Below the pieces are notes generated by a model. That model was not told the DNA's origin and searched no databases. It worked only from the letters and a program-made list of their open reading frames with translations. Below, piece after piece: positions 32,008 to 43,699 of a stretch of 64,000 nt of DNA (position 1 is its first letter; each line of letters starts with the position of its first letter). A program made the translations under genes and the position numbers. Source of the stretch: Neoscytalidium dimidiatum (taxonomy: Eukaryota > Ascomycota > Dothideomycetes > Botryosphaeriales > Botryosphaeriaceae). The stretch spans positions 2,728,001 to 2,792,000 of the forward strand of contig CM074702.1 in assembly GCA_037367355.1 (NCBI GenBank), read 5' to 3'.

Positions 32008-34534
32008 CTACCTCCCGCCCGCATCCGGCACCGCTCTCCCACTCGCCGTCATCATCATCATCCTCCTCCTCTCCCCAGCCCCACTCCCCGACGTCGCCTT
32101 CCTCAGCAGCGGACTCGGCTGCGAACTCGGCTCCCGGCTCGGCAGCGGAACGTCGCGATGCGGTGGGGGCGGACTCGCCGGCCCCGCCGCTCTCGGGCGG
32201 TCCGCACCGTGCCCGCGCCGCGGGCTGGGGCTGCTGCTGCTCGCCGAGCCGGGGCGCGTTCCGCGAGGCGGATCGGAGGAGGAGGAGTAGGAGTAGTAGT
32301 TGTCGTGATGGTAGCGGCTCGCGTCGGGCGGGTACGGCGAGCCGCCCCGCCTGGAGGAGGAGGAGAAGGAGGAAGCGGCGAAGGCGCCGCCGTCGTCCCC
32401 GTAGGCCGAGTACTCCTCCTCCTCCTCCTCTAATTCGCTTTGGTGGTGGTGGTGGTGCATCTCGCGCTCGAGGTACTCCTCGCCGCGGCGCTTGATGGGG
32501 CTCTCGTCGTACGGGTCGAAGCCGACGCGGCGCACGGCGTCGCGGCGCACGCGGCGGCGCAGCTCGGCGTCGCCGCCGGCGCCGACGGTCGACGCGGACT
32601 CGGAGAGGAAGAAGGTGAGGAGCTCGTCTGGGATGGAGAGGTGCGAGGACTGCTGGAATTGCTGGAGCGCGGTCAGGCGGACGAGCATTTCGAGGAGGGA
32701 GAGGGACGTGCGGATCGGGGGGAGGGAGTGCGGTTGTTGGGTGGTGGTGGTGGTGGTGGCCGGAGAGGAGTAGGAAGGGCGCGTTTGGAGGGCGGTGCCG
32801 GGGGTGGATGGGTGGTGGCCGGGTGCCGGTGATGGGGTGCGGAGGTTGAGGTTGGAGAGGCCGCTGGTCAGGCGCGGGTCGAGGGAGTTGGAGCGGGAGG
32901 AAGGTTGCGGTTGGGAGGGTGTTTGGGTGGCTTCTTCGTCATCGTCGTCGGAGTCGGGCTCTTCGACGTAGACTTCGAAGGCGATCCACTCCGGGTCGAG
33001 GTTAGGAGGGAGGCGCCATGGTTGCGGTTCATCATCGCCGTGATCCGGTTCTTGCTGCGGTGCCGCTTCGGGGGCGCGAGAAGATTCACGGAGCAGTTGC
33101 GCGTCGATCTCAGATTGCTCGTCTTCCGTGGGCTTTATTGAGGAAGCATCTTCTTCTCGTATAGCCTGAGAGTCATCTTCGAAGTCGTCGTACCATTGCT
33201 CAGTAGCCTGGCGTTCCATCATACGACGCGGCGGGATCGCATTGACGTCCCGCTTGAGCAGCAAGATGGGGTTGTTCGTCTCGCCATCCGTGCCGATGTT
33301 CAAGATTTTGCCGGTGTCTGCATAGAAGATTTTGGATATCTCATGAATGGGGACGACTTCTCGAATTCCTGCCTTGGCGACATCCTCGAACGGGCCAGGC
33401 TGCAGTTCACCCTCCTCAAAAGTGTGCACCCGGTCATCATCCAGGTCTTCAATGATGAGGAGCTGGTAGGCAAACTCGTAGGCCTTACCCTCAGTAGCCG
33501 GAATGCTATCATTGGCATGAGAGCCATTATGATGAGTTGAGGTAGTAGAGGGGAAGTCCCAGATGTGGTCCAGAGGAACCCTCATTAACTTTACGCGAGC
33601 CTTGTGCATAACTTCTTTCCATGTCGTATCTCTGATGCCCTCTTCATCTTGGGGGCGAATGTGGCCACCGAAGAGCATGTACATGGAAAGAGTGAAGACA
33701 GGGCCGATCTGCTGCGCTCCAGCCGGATTCATGGAGTATTGAGTGTCTCCCGCAGTGAGGAAAGTGCTTGCCTGAAGTAACCGTGACGGGGATACGGTTG
33801 AAGGCAGCGAGCTGGACAAGTTGGCACCTGAAGTGGTGATGGCCAGGTTGATGAGCGGTACGGCATCTTCGATACGAGCGAGGAGCCTTTTGATGTCGGA
33901 GATGATGAGCTTTAGTTCAAGCTCATTCTCCGCCTTCGGTTTGGCACGTGAACTCCCCCTTCTTTGAAGTTCTTCCTCGCCGGCAGCTTTTGCAAGGCGG
34001 ACCCCCAGAGACTGGATATCCCATCTCAGGGACTTCGTTAGGGTGACGGCAGATTCCAGGGAAGTGTTGCCACGGGCTGAGATCAGCTCAATCATGTCAA
34101 TAGCGGGAGAGATGATCTAAAACAGCGTGGGTGAGACATGTCTCGAATATGTTGGGGACGGATTTTACCCTAATTTTGCTCTCCAAGCGCAGTTGCAATG
34201 CCGCAAGTTCCTGCTTCTCGGCACTGTTGTCCACTGACTGCAATGGTCAGCGAGGATCAAGCGTGTTCACGGACAACGAACGCACCTTGATAAGGCGGGA
34301 GCACTGCTTCATTGCATAGCTGCTGGTGATGACTATGCCAGATCTGATGGCATAGTTCATCGCCTGCTGCGTAACCTGTGCCGTGTCAGCATTCGCCGTG
34401 TGTAGTACTGCATTGGCACGTGTAGTTGACAGGAGATAGCAGCGATTGGGTCGGAACGTATTGGCCGGAGGGAAACGAGATCACTGCAGCGTCAGCAGCA
34501 AGAACATACGCACCTTGGATAGGAGGATATCCAT
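32008..34534 (-). CDS. RanGTP-binding protein, Yrb30-like
   Basis: Four exons in transcription order: 34514-34534, 34286-34375, 34169-34237 and 32008-34116, with introns of 138, 48 and 52 bp, all GT..AG. The product is about 762 residues. The first exons give a short start MDILLSK, then VTQQAMNYAIRSG and SSYAMKQCSRLIK, the conserved opening of the fungal Ran-binding family (Pfam PF05508). Family blocks MNPAGAQQIGPVFTLSMYML and DPYDESPIKRRGEEYLERE are also present. The C-terminal third is low-complexity with Ser, Pro, a His run and an acidic run. Yeast Yrb30 binds RanGTP and shuttles between nucleus and cytoplasm. All splice joins keep the frame, so the model is well supported. Confidence 0.88.
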
Positions 34535-35107
34535 GGTGGGCAGCAGTGCCCGTGTGATGGTGATGGTGCAGACGAAGAGGCAGAGGCAACGCCAAACGGA
34601 CGGGCGGTGGAGGCTTCGAGAATCGGGTAACGATAGAGCGCAGCTGCAGCTGCAGCGGCCACGGCCCGACGAGATGGCCGGTGGATCACGGCCAGGCAGC
34701 AAAAACAGGGTCGCGCGGCTTTCAAGAGAGCTCAGCCCTGCGCATGCGCGTCATTGGTGCCCGGCGTGGAGGCGAAGATGGCACATGGGAGAGGCGGGCC
34801 AGGGAAAGAGTTAGGCCCCAAGCAGGTTAGGCGGCGCCTGAGTCAACGCGGGCGGCAGGCGGCGCGTGCGCACTGCGGGCGCCGATTTGTGCCCCACCAC
34901 TGAAATGGCAGCCCAAGATCAAGCCTTTCGAACCGCCGTCGCTCCGACTTCCATCCAGCCACCGCTCACCCATTCTCCCCGAACCCGCGGCTGCCTATAA
35001 ACCGCACCGCCTCTCCGACTGCTGCTGCTGCTCCGCTCAGCACAGCACCACATTTCCCGACCGCGACCGCTACCCATCGCGCGCCCCGCACACCGCGTCC
35101 CGTCAAA
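34535..35107. promoter_or_regulatory. Divergent promoter region of the Yrb30-like and SUP35 genes
   Basis: 573-bp gap between two divergent starts. A CAGCTG repeat lies near 34641-34660, and a C/T-rich leader precedes the SUP35 ATG, which sits in a good context (CAAAATGG). Confidence 0.55.
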
Positions 35108-37391
35108 ATGGCTGACCTCAACTCGTGGGAGGATGACAAGGATGCCCAGGACGAGAGCCTCGCCCAGCAGGCCCAGCAGCAGATGAATCTCAATGCTGCC
35201 CGCGCCAACACCTTCCAGCCCGGCGCCGCCACCTTCACCCCGGGCGCTGCGTCCTTCACTCCCGGCCAGGCCTACCAGCAATACGGCGGCGGCGCCTACA
35301 ACCAATACGGCCAGTACTACGGCGGGGGCGGATACCCTCAGTATGGCCAGCAGTACGGCCAGTACGGCTACGGCCAGCAGGGCTACGGCTACAACCAGCA
35401 GCAGCAGTACGGCGGCTACCCCCAGCAGCAGAACTTCCAGCCCCAACAGCAGCAGCAGCAGCAGCCGCGCCAGGCCCCTAAGATCGCTAAGCGTGGCGAC
35501 GACCTCCAGGCAGCACCTGCTCCCGCCAAGCCTGAAGCTGCTTCCGCTCCCGCTCCCGCTGCCGACGCCCCCAAGGCAGCTCCGAAGACACTGTCCATCG
35601 GTGGCGATGGCAGCACCAAGGTTGAGTCCGCCGGCGGCACCAAGGTCCTGAGCATTGGTGGCGACTCGCCCAAGGTCGAGAAGGCCGGCGCCACCAAGGT
35701 GCTCAGCATTGGTGGCTCCGCTCCCTCGGCTGCCAAGGAGGCTGCCAACAAGGACCAGGGCGCCCCCGAGGCTGGCAAGAAGGTCACCGCCGCCAAAGCC
35801 ATCGAGAAGACCGGCGAGACTGCTGGCCCGGCCGCTAGCGGAAAGACATCTCCTACTCCCTCTTCCGGCAGGAACTCGCCTACCCGTGCCTCGGACGCGA
35901 AGGCCGCGAAGCAACAAGCCGATCTGGTGGCCCAGGAGCAGGCCGCCGATGTCGACGAGGAGACTCTGGCCGAGATGTACGGCAAGGAGCACGTCAACGT
36001 CATCTTCTTGGGCCACGTCGACGCTGGAAAGTCCACTCTGGGCGGCTCTATCCTTTACGCCACTGGCATGGTCGACGAGAGGACAATGGACAAGTACAAG
36101 CGCGAGGCGAAGGAGGCTGGCCGTGAAACCTGGTACCTCTCCTGGGCTCTGGATCTGACCAAGGAGGAGCGGTCCAAGGGCAAGACCGTCGAGGTTGGAA
36201 GGGGTTTCTTCGAGACGGAGAAGCGCCGCTACAGTATCTTGGACGCTCCCGGCCACAAGACCTACGTTCCCAACATGATCGGAGGTGCTTCCCAGGCTGA
36301 TGTCGGTGTTCTCGTCATTTCCGCACGTAAGGGCGAGTACGAGACCGGTTTCGAAAAGGGAGGTCAGACGAGAGAGCACGCCGTGCTCGCCAAGACCCAG
36401 GGTGTCAACAAGCTCGTCGTCGTGGTCAACAAGATGGACGACCCGACTGTGGAGTGGAGCGAGGAGCGCTACAAGGAGTGCACGACCAAGCTTACCCAGT
36501 TCTTGAAGGGCGTTGGATACAACCCCAAGACCGGTATGTTCGAAATGCGATTTTGTGGTCATCTGAAAGCTAACAGATCATCCAGATCTCACCTTCATGC
36601 CTGTTTCTGCCCAGACCATGAAGGGTATCAAGGACCGCGTTCCCAAGGATCTCTGCCCGTGGTACGACGGCCCCTCTCTCCTGGAATTCCTGGATAACAT
36701 GACCACGCTCGAGCGCAAGGTGAACGCTCCCTTCATGATGCCCATCGCTGCCAAGTACCGTGACATGGGTACCATGGTGGAGGGCAAGATCGAGGCGGGT
36801 GTGATCAAGAAGGGGGTGAACTACCTGATGATGCCCAACCGCGAGACTGTCGGTGTTGCCGCCCTGTACGGTGAGACCGAGGACGAAATCCAAGCGGCCA
36901 CCTGCGGTGAGCAGGTCCGCATCCGTCTCAGGGGTATCGAGGAGGAAGACATCCTCCCCGGTTTCGTGCTCTGCTCGCCCAAGCGTCCTGTGCACTGCGT
37001 CCAGAAGTTCGAGGCCCAGATCGTCCTGCTCGAGCTCAAGTCCATCCTTTCGGCCGGCTTCAACTGCGTGCTCCACGTGCACTCGGCAACGGAAGAGGTC
37101 ACGTTCGACGCGCTGCTGCACAAGCTCGAGAAGGGTACGGGCAGGAAGAGCAAGAAGCCGCCGGGATTCGCCACCAAGGGCATGAGCATCATCGCACGTC
37201 TGGCGGTTACCGGCGGCGCCGGCAGCGTTTGCGTGGAGAGGTTCGAGGACTACCCGCAGATGGGTCGTTTTACGCTGAGAGATCAGGTAAGTTTTCAGCG
37301 GCTACGTATCAGGTAATTGCGTTTCTAACAAAGCATACAGGGTCAAACCATTGCCATCGGCAAGATCACGAAGCTCCTCACGGATGCTTAA
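35108..37391 (+). CDS. SUP35: Translation termination factor eRF3 (SUP35)
   Basis: Exons 35108-36533, 36586-37286 and 37341-37391, with introns of 52 and 54 bp, giving 725 residues. The N-terminal about 130 residues are rich in Gln, Gly and Tyr with repeats such as PQYGQQYGQYGYGQQGYGY, the prion-like domain of Sup35. A charged M region with repeated LSIGGD/LSIGG units follows. The EF-1-alpha-like GTPase has G1 GHVDAGKST (about 302), G3 DAPGHK (about 379) and NKMD (441), then the two beta-barrel domains. eRF3 binds eRF1 and couples GTP hydrolysis to peptide release at stop codons. The last exon codes only 17 residues (GQTIAIGKITKLLTDA), the family's usual ending. Cytosolic. Confidence 0.97.
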
Positions 37392-38241
37392 GTTCTCGAC
37401 GAAGTGATAGGGGAAGGGCATATTTGAGGCGTTTCTAAATGCGAACTCTTTGGAATCTATTTTACCCAGATTTATGGCTGATGAAAACGGGAAAAAGGGG
37501 GAAAGGGAGGAAAACGGGGATTGATATAGAGCTGACGCTGATGATGGAGAGATGGACGAGATTCGTGGAGCTTGCATGAGCTGGCTCTTCTCTCCCCTTG
37601 GCCCTACCTTTTCTTCTGTTTCGGACGGTCGGTCTCACGCGTGTAGACGAGAGAAGACAAAAAAAATCTTAAAAGTGTTTTTTTTTTCGGAGGCCCAGCG
37701 CACCAACTCCTCTCATCGTACGGGATGCGCCGCTGGATCCTCGCTGAACGAAAGATATAACGACAACTTACGTCCTTGACTCGAGGCCGGTGGAGAAAAG
37801 ACGGCGCTGATTGGGTCGCGGCCCCTCGGACGTTAAACCGCAACGAACGTCGGACCGGTTCCGCCCCGCCCGCTCCCGCCATCCCGCCGCCGCTTTCACT
37901 CCCTGGCTAACGGCGACGACGGCTAGCGCGGGCACCGATTGTGCGGCACAGCTTCTTCGGGAGATATGGGCGTGGGTGCCTACCCCGCAGTGGTGGGTAT
38001 ATATATATCTATCTCTGTGCTGTGCCTGCCGACCCGGTGGAGCGGCCGTCTGCGTTCTTAACCAGAGAGTGGGGTTTTCTCCTTGTGCCTTCTAACATAA
38101 CGCGTGGTCATTCGTCCGCGCCTCTGCAATTGGCGTTGAGAGTTCGTGGCCGTGTTGGCTCACAGAGTACAGACTTGAAGAACGTTGATTTGGATAAAAA
38201 AGAGAAAGGAGAAAAGTCGTCGCGGCTACCAATCGACCATC
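37392..38241. other. Intergenic, SUP35 3' flank and SDR promoter
   Basis: Contains A- and T-runs at about 37658-37690 and a TATATATATAT stretch near 37999. No gene supported. Confidence 0.5.
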
Positions 38242-39256
38242 ATGCCGGTTGGCGATTCCCCGCTCAAGGGCAAGATCGTCGTCGTCACGGGCGGCGGATC
38301 GGGTGAGTTTGCTGTGTCTCCGTACTCCCTCGTTCGGATTTTGCTGCTTTTCACCCTCTTCGTTTTTCTCCCTTCCTTCCCTCTTTCCCCTTCCGTGCCT
38401 TATCGTTTCGTGCTCCGAAGCGTCTTGGTTTTCGACCACAACCCCTTAGCGGTGACTGACCCCCACTCCATGCAGGGATCGGCCTCGAAATCGTAAAACA
38501 CGCTGTAGCCGCAGGCTCCAAAGTCATCCTCGCGGATCTGCGACTAAACGATGAAGCAGAGGCGTTCCTGAAGAGCAACGGCGAGAGCGCGGATCTTGTC
38601 TTCCAGAAGTGCGATGTCACGAAGAGGAGGGAGCAGGAGAGGCTGGTCGAGGTGGCGGAGGAGCGGTGGGGGGACGTGCCGGACGTTTATGTTTCGTCGG
38701 CGGGATTGTTCGAGCCGGTGAGTGCTGAGTCCGAGTCGTTCCTCTCATGCTCTTTGTGCGGAGGGATCCTATGCCTTTTGAGGCCTCGGCATTCCCATGC
38801 GCCATCCAAGCCATTCTGCCTGCGAGGCTCCAGCAGCAGCAAACCCACTCCCCCCCTCACCCGTTCTGCTCGGCATCTTCAGACTCTTCAATCACCACCC
38901 ACGCACTAACGCCTCCACCACCCCCGAACCCGCAGGCCCACTCCAACTTCTGGACCGACACCGAAGCCGACGACTACGCCACCGTCGCCGTCAACGTCAC
39001 CGCCCCCATCAAGCTCACCCGCATCGCCACGCGCGCCCTCCTCCGCCGCAACAAGCCGGGCGTGGTCCTGCTCGTGGCCTCCATCGCCGGCTACGCCGGC
39101 ACCTACGCCGTCCCGCTGTACTGCGCCACCAAGCACGCCGTCGTCGGCTTCGTCAAGTCCATGCGCAAGGCCGACGCCGAGGAGCGCGTCAAGGTCGTCG
39201 CGCTGTGCCCGGGCGTCGTGGAGGCTACAGGTGGGGTGACCGTCGGCGATAGATAA
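38242..39256 (+). CDS. Short-chain dehydrogenase/reductase, 3' end lost at the AT-rich block
   Basis: Exons 38242-38302, 38476-38717 and 38936-39256, with introns of 173 and 218 bp. The SDR hallmarks are present: TGGGSGIG NAD(P)-binding loop across the first junction, DVT (acidic cofactor residue region), SSAGLFEP in place of NNAG, catalytic Ser in LLVASIAGY, and the active-site YCATK pair. It is likely a cytosolic NAD(P)-dependent oxidoreductase; the substrate is unknown. After LCPGVVEA the family normally has a further 50-80 residues, but here the frame runs only GGVTVGDR and stops at 39256, where RIP-mutated DNA begins. The gene therefore looks cut by an old insertion, or a final intron starts at GTGGGG (39230). 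About 207 residues remain. Confidence 0.8.
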
Positions 39257-40896
39257 GGTTTTTCCGGCGCTAAGCCTAGCCTAACTAGCGGATAGCCTCC
39301 TTATATAAAAACTCTCTTTTTACTTATCTAAGATAACTAAGTATAGTTTTAATATAGTCTTAATATAAAATTAATATAAAATTAATATAGATTTAATACT
39401 AAGTTTACTACTTAATTTTATAATTATATTTTACTATTTAAATTTATTCTATTACGGTATAATCGCCTAGAAAGACGAATAACTATTATAAATAATACTC
39501 GGCTCTAAGATTACTAAGAAACTAAATCCCTAATAAGAAATCTAAATAAGCTAAGTTATTTAAAATAGTTATTACTAAAAGTCTATAGTCTAGCCTTTTT
39601 AAGTTTAAGTTAAAACTATAGACTTTATAGTTAAAAAACTAGAAAACTCTAAGAATAAAGTCTATACTAGTCTAGCTAGCGGGTCTTTAAAGTCTAAACT
39701 AGGCCCTTTCTAGATACTCTATATTTATTCAAAGATTAACCTCTTAAATTTAAATAAGACTCTCGTATAAGATTCTAGCGCGTTTACTAAATAACTTTTA
39801 TTAAGAACTATCTTTATTAAATATATCTACTATAAAGATATTAAATTATACGTATAAACTATTTAAAGATCTACCTAAAAATAGATAAATATATTTAAAT
39901 TAGCCTCTTAAAGCTAAACTATAGCCGTAAGAATTAATTAATAATCTTTAATTATAAATATAATAATCTAAATATCTATAGACCTCTAGAAGTCTATTTC
40001 TATCTTACTTTTAATAAGATAAGAATAAGATTTACGTTTATAATTAAATAGACTTCTATTTATATTTTAACTACGCTAGAATAAAATTAAGATCTACGCT
40101 TATAGCTAGATAGACTTCTATTTAAATTTTAACCGCGCTATATATATAAGCTCTAGTATTTCTACTAGATTAGTTTAATAAATAAGTAACTTTATTTTTT
40201 ATTACTTAATATTCTAAGCTAAGTATCTTTAATTTTAAGCTCGTTTCTAAAATTTCTCGCTATAGAATCTTTAGCTTAACTAAGCTAGATAATAAAAATC
40301 TTATTAAAATCTAAGCTTCTCTATCTAATACTCGTTTATAATATTATAGTCTTTAAATACTTCTATTAAAGCTACTAGTAAATCTATCTAAACGTTTATT
40401 TCTATAATAAGCTAGTTTAATAAGAAACTAGTAGTTATATTAATTATATTATTTAGTAATATCTATAGAAATAGAAGTAGTTCTATCTATTTACTATCTA
40501 GAAATATTATAATATAATAATATATAGTTATTTCTATTATTTAGTTTATACGTTCGCTCTATTCGTCTACTTATAGATAATAGACTATAATTATATATTA
40601 GATAATTTCTAGCTTTTAATATACTTACTTTTAGAAGTTAGATATAAAGTAGAAATCTTAATCTATAATTTAAATATATAGTAGACTCTATTTATAAAAT
40701 AATATAGCCTTAATATATTAGTCTATCTATATTTTTACTCTTTATTTTTTTTTTCTTTAAGTAATAGAATTTTCTTAATAACCTTATAAATTATAATTAA
40801 AAGAATATCGTAAGCTTTTTTTATTAGAAAGACTTTTATAATAAAGTCTATAGTTTAGATCTCTCTTAGAGCGGCTAGCTTATATATTAGATATAG
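39257..40896. other. AT-rich, RIP-mutated relic DNA, left part
   Basis: Very AT-rich with almost no CA or TG dinucleotides; no frame of any length. Near 40030-40140 two similar blocks repeat (AGACTTCTATTTA..ATTTTAAC). It is probably a decayed transposon older than the elements to the right, but I cannot assign a family. It resumes at 55439 after the nested insertions. Confidence 0.6.
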
Positions 40897-40956
40897 TATT
40901 ACGCCGGGACTCTTTCTAGGGGGGTCGAGGCGCGTCGTTAGATAGCTTAGGCTTTC
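40897..40956 (-). repeat. Family-1 LTR, first piece of the split copy
   Basis: Starts TATTACGCCGGGAC, the RIP form of the terminal TGTTAC. It ends in the target duplication CTTTC (40952-40956) where the family-2 element begins. Confidence 0.85.
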
Positions 40957-41645
40957 TATTACGAACCCCACGGGCTTTATAGCCGCGAGGGCCGCGAGCC
41001 CGTACGGGAAAAAGAGCCGCAAGGCCCTAAGAAGCCTACGTATAGCAGAGCCGCACTCCTTAAGCCCGTACGGGAAGACTAGGAACACGGGATAACGGTG
41101 CGCACGGGAACGCTAGCAGGCAACAACGACTACCCGTACGGGAAGAACGCCTACGGGCGCAACGACTAGAAAAAGGGGCACGGGCTAACGTAGAGCCGTA
41201 GGGGACGAAGGACCGCACGGGCGGGAATTAGGAAAGCCGATAAGGATAAGAGTATAGCGGTAATATCGTCCGCTAACACTAGTAGAAGTCGGAGTCAGAG
41301 CTTTTACGCCCAGTTACGTAAAACCTATAGGACCTATACGGGATTAGAACTAATCTAAACCTCTAATCTAAGGCTCTAATCTAATACTATAATCTCTAGA
41401 TTACTATAGCTTTCCTATAGTATATAGATATACTCGTTAGATAGTACTTTAACCCTCGTAGTTAACTTAAAGTTCTAATTTGATACTATATTAACTTAGA
41501 GGTAATAAGGCCTATCGAACTCCTATATCCCGTAACTTCTTATTCTATTATCGCTTCCCTTTCCTCGTCTTTAAGGTAAACCCTTCGATAAACCCGAACC
41601 TACTAGGTAACTCCGAAGTCTAGTAGTAGAGGCCCCGTCGTTATA
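40957..41645 (+). repeat. Family-2 5' LTR
   Basis: 689 bp, nearly identical to 48255-48951. It contains CG-rich segments repeating CCCGTACGGG and GCACGGG units that escaped conversion because they are CpG-based. Confidence 0.88.
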
Positions 41646-41843
41646 CTTTAACTACTATCCTTATAGGAAAGGAAGCGATTTAATTAGAAAATAGGAAGTA
41701 TTCTCTTACCTCGAGAAGTACTAATAGTATTAGCTGTTATAGCGGACGTACCTAGTAGTAAGCACGTATAAGAGGCGTAGAATACCCCGGGCTCGTAGTA
41801 ACCGCCGTAATATAGTACGGTAGTAGGAAACTAACACCCTAAT

Positions 41844-43060
41844 ATGCCGACTAACGAGGAGCTGCTTAATATAATCCTAGAACTTCGAAACGAAAACGTA
41901 ATCCTACGTATCTAGCTTACCTAAGTACTAGCTCTACTACCGGCTACTAAGCGCAGGCCCAAGCTGCACTCATACTACGGAGACCGAAAGAAGACCTAAG
42001 CCTTTATTACGCAGCTGAATAACTACATATACTTTATATACGGCAACTTCGCCGGCCCTACTAAATAAGTCCTATACGCTAGTACCTACCTTAGAGGATC
42101 GGCGGAATAATAGTTCCGACCTTTTAAGCGGGAGTACTAGGAGAAACACGTATATCTATAGTCCGAAGCAACCTCGATAATCTTTAGCGACTACCGAAAC
42201 TTTACGAAGTAGCTTAAGGCAGCCTTTAGCGGCGTTAACGAGAACCGTCTAGCTACTAGGACCCTTATAAGTCTAAAATAGAAAGGAACGATATAGAACT
42301 ATATAGCTAAATTCTAAGACGTAGTATACCTCGTAGATAGGCACTCCGATCTTACGCTACGTACCTTCTACTACTAAGGGCTAAGGGACGAAATTAAAGA
42401 AGCTATAACGTACTACGAGGAACTAGAAACCCTTAACGATATAATTAAGCTAGCCCTACTTATAGATAAGCGTCGTATAGAGAGGTAGTTCGATAAGAAA
42501 GGGTATAACGCTAATACCTCGAGGTAAGCCAGGCCTCGCTATATCTAGGAAGGAGGGGACGCTATAGAAATAGATAATATAGTCCGTCGGGACAAAAGTA
42601 AGAAAAAGTAGAACGGCAATAATAGGGGTAAGAAAAGGGAATAGAGTAAGAAAGAAAAAGAGCTCTATAAGAAAGGACTATATATCCGATATAGAGATAA
42701 ATAGAGCGCAGGGTATAAATACTCGAAGAAAGAGTTACGAGAAGTAGCGGTAGCTATCTAGGGATAGAAGACGCTACGGGAAATCGCCGCTATAAGGATA
42801 GTAGACTATATAGCCCTAAGCTAGATAGCGTACTACGACGACGATTATACTATCTACTAGAGCGATAAGGACGCTACGGGGTAGTACCCTAGTAAGCTAC
42901 GACGACTTAATATAATACTCCGAAAATTAGAAGAGGCTACGGAGGAAGACATCGAAAAATACTTCCCGGCCGACGAAGACCTCGTAAATAGCGAAACCGG
43001 AGAACTATACGATAGCACACCGGAATCTAGCGAGGTAGGAACTATCGAGTAATAGTAAGA
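41844..43060 (+). pseudogene. Family-2 gag, RIP-mutated
   Basis: The ATG at 41844 survives (ATGCCGACTAACGAGGAG). The following frame keeps a gag-like stretch around 42050-42420, with in-frame TAG codons where Trp or Gln stood. Lys/Arg-rich sequence near 42590-42700 fits a nucleocapsid region. Position right after the 5' LTR and leader supports gag. Not functional; the end is approximate. Confidence 0.6.
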
Positions 43061-43699
43061 CTAGGCTATACTTAACCGGATCGTAGAGTACCTAAACCGA
43101 TACGGAGATATAAGGAATATCGAATCCGGTTATACCCCTACGATCTACTAGACCCCCGGATCGAGAATAGATCTACTACCGTAATAGTACTAGATAAAGA
43201 ACGGAAAACTTAGCTTACGGTTTTTCGAGAACGACGTATAGCACCCCTAGAAGGAATCGCTATTAAAAACGGCCGATAAGGTAGTATTCTAGCTTAAAGG
43301 AGAGGCCTAGAGAATATAGTAGTAATAAGACCTTACGTCTCTACGCGATATAGCCTATATCCTCTGCCGTTACGGTATAGCTACGCGGAACTACGGCACC
43401 CTATAGTAGGTACCCGATAAAAAATACGGCAAACTAACCTTCTAATACTAGGTACGTAACGGATAAATCTACTAGAGGCGTAAGATTAAGCAAGGGCGAT
43501 AGACTCGATAGAAGGACACTCCGATCCTAGTCGAAGAATAGGACGAGTATATACGCTACGAGATATTAAAAAACTAGATGGCTCCCCTAGCTAGGGACCC
43601 TAGAAGGGGCTAATACGAAGGTCCCTTAACTAGGTTATATACTTAATATCGAATAGAATATCTCGTAAGTAGGAAGAACTTAAAACACTACTAGAAGTA

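Noticed and set aside
34919..36562. 547-codon minus-strand frame opposite SUP35
   Set aside because: Leu/Gly/Val-rich shadow of the eRF3 coding sequence. The sense strand is unambiguous.
39257..40896. Possible copia-type pol in the AT-rich relic
   Set aside because: RIP has removed the informative codons. No RT or integrase signature can be read on either strand.
40855..41088. Minus-strand frame in the family-2 5' LTR, with an almost identical one at 48120-48386
   Set aside because: It recurs only because both LTRs are near-identical. It crosses the LTR border in both cases and has no motif.
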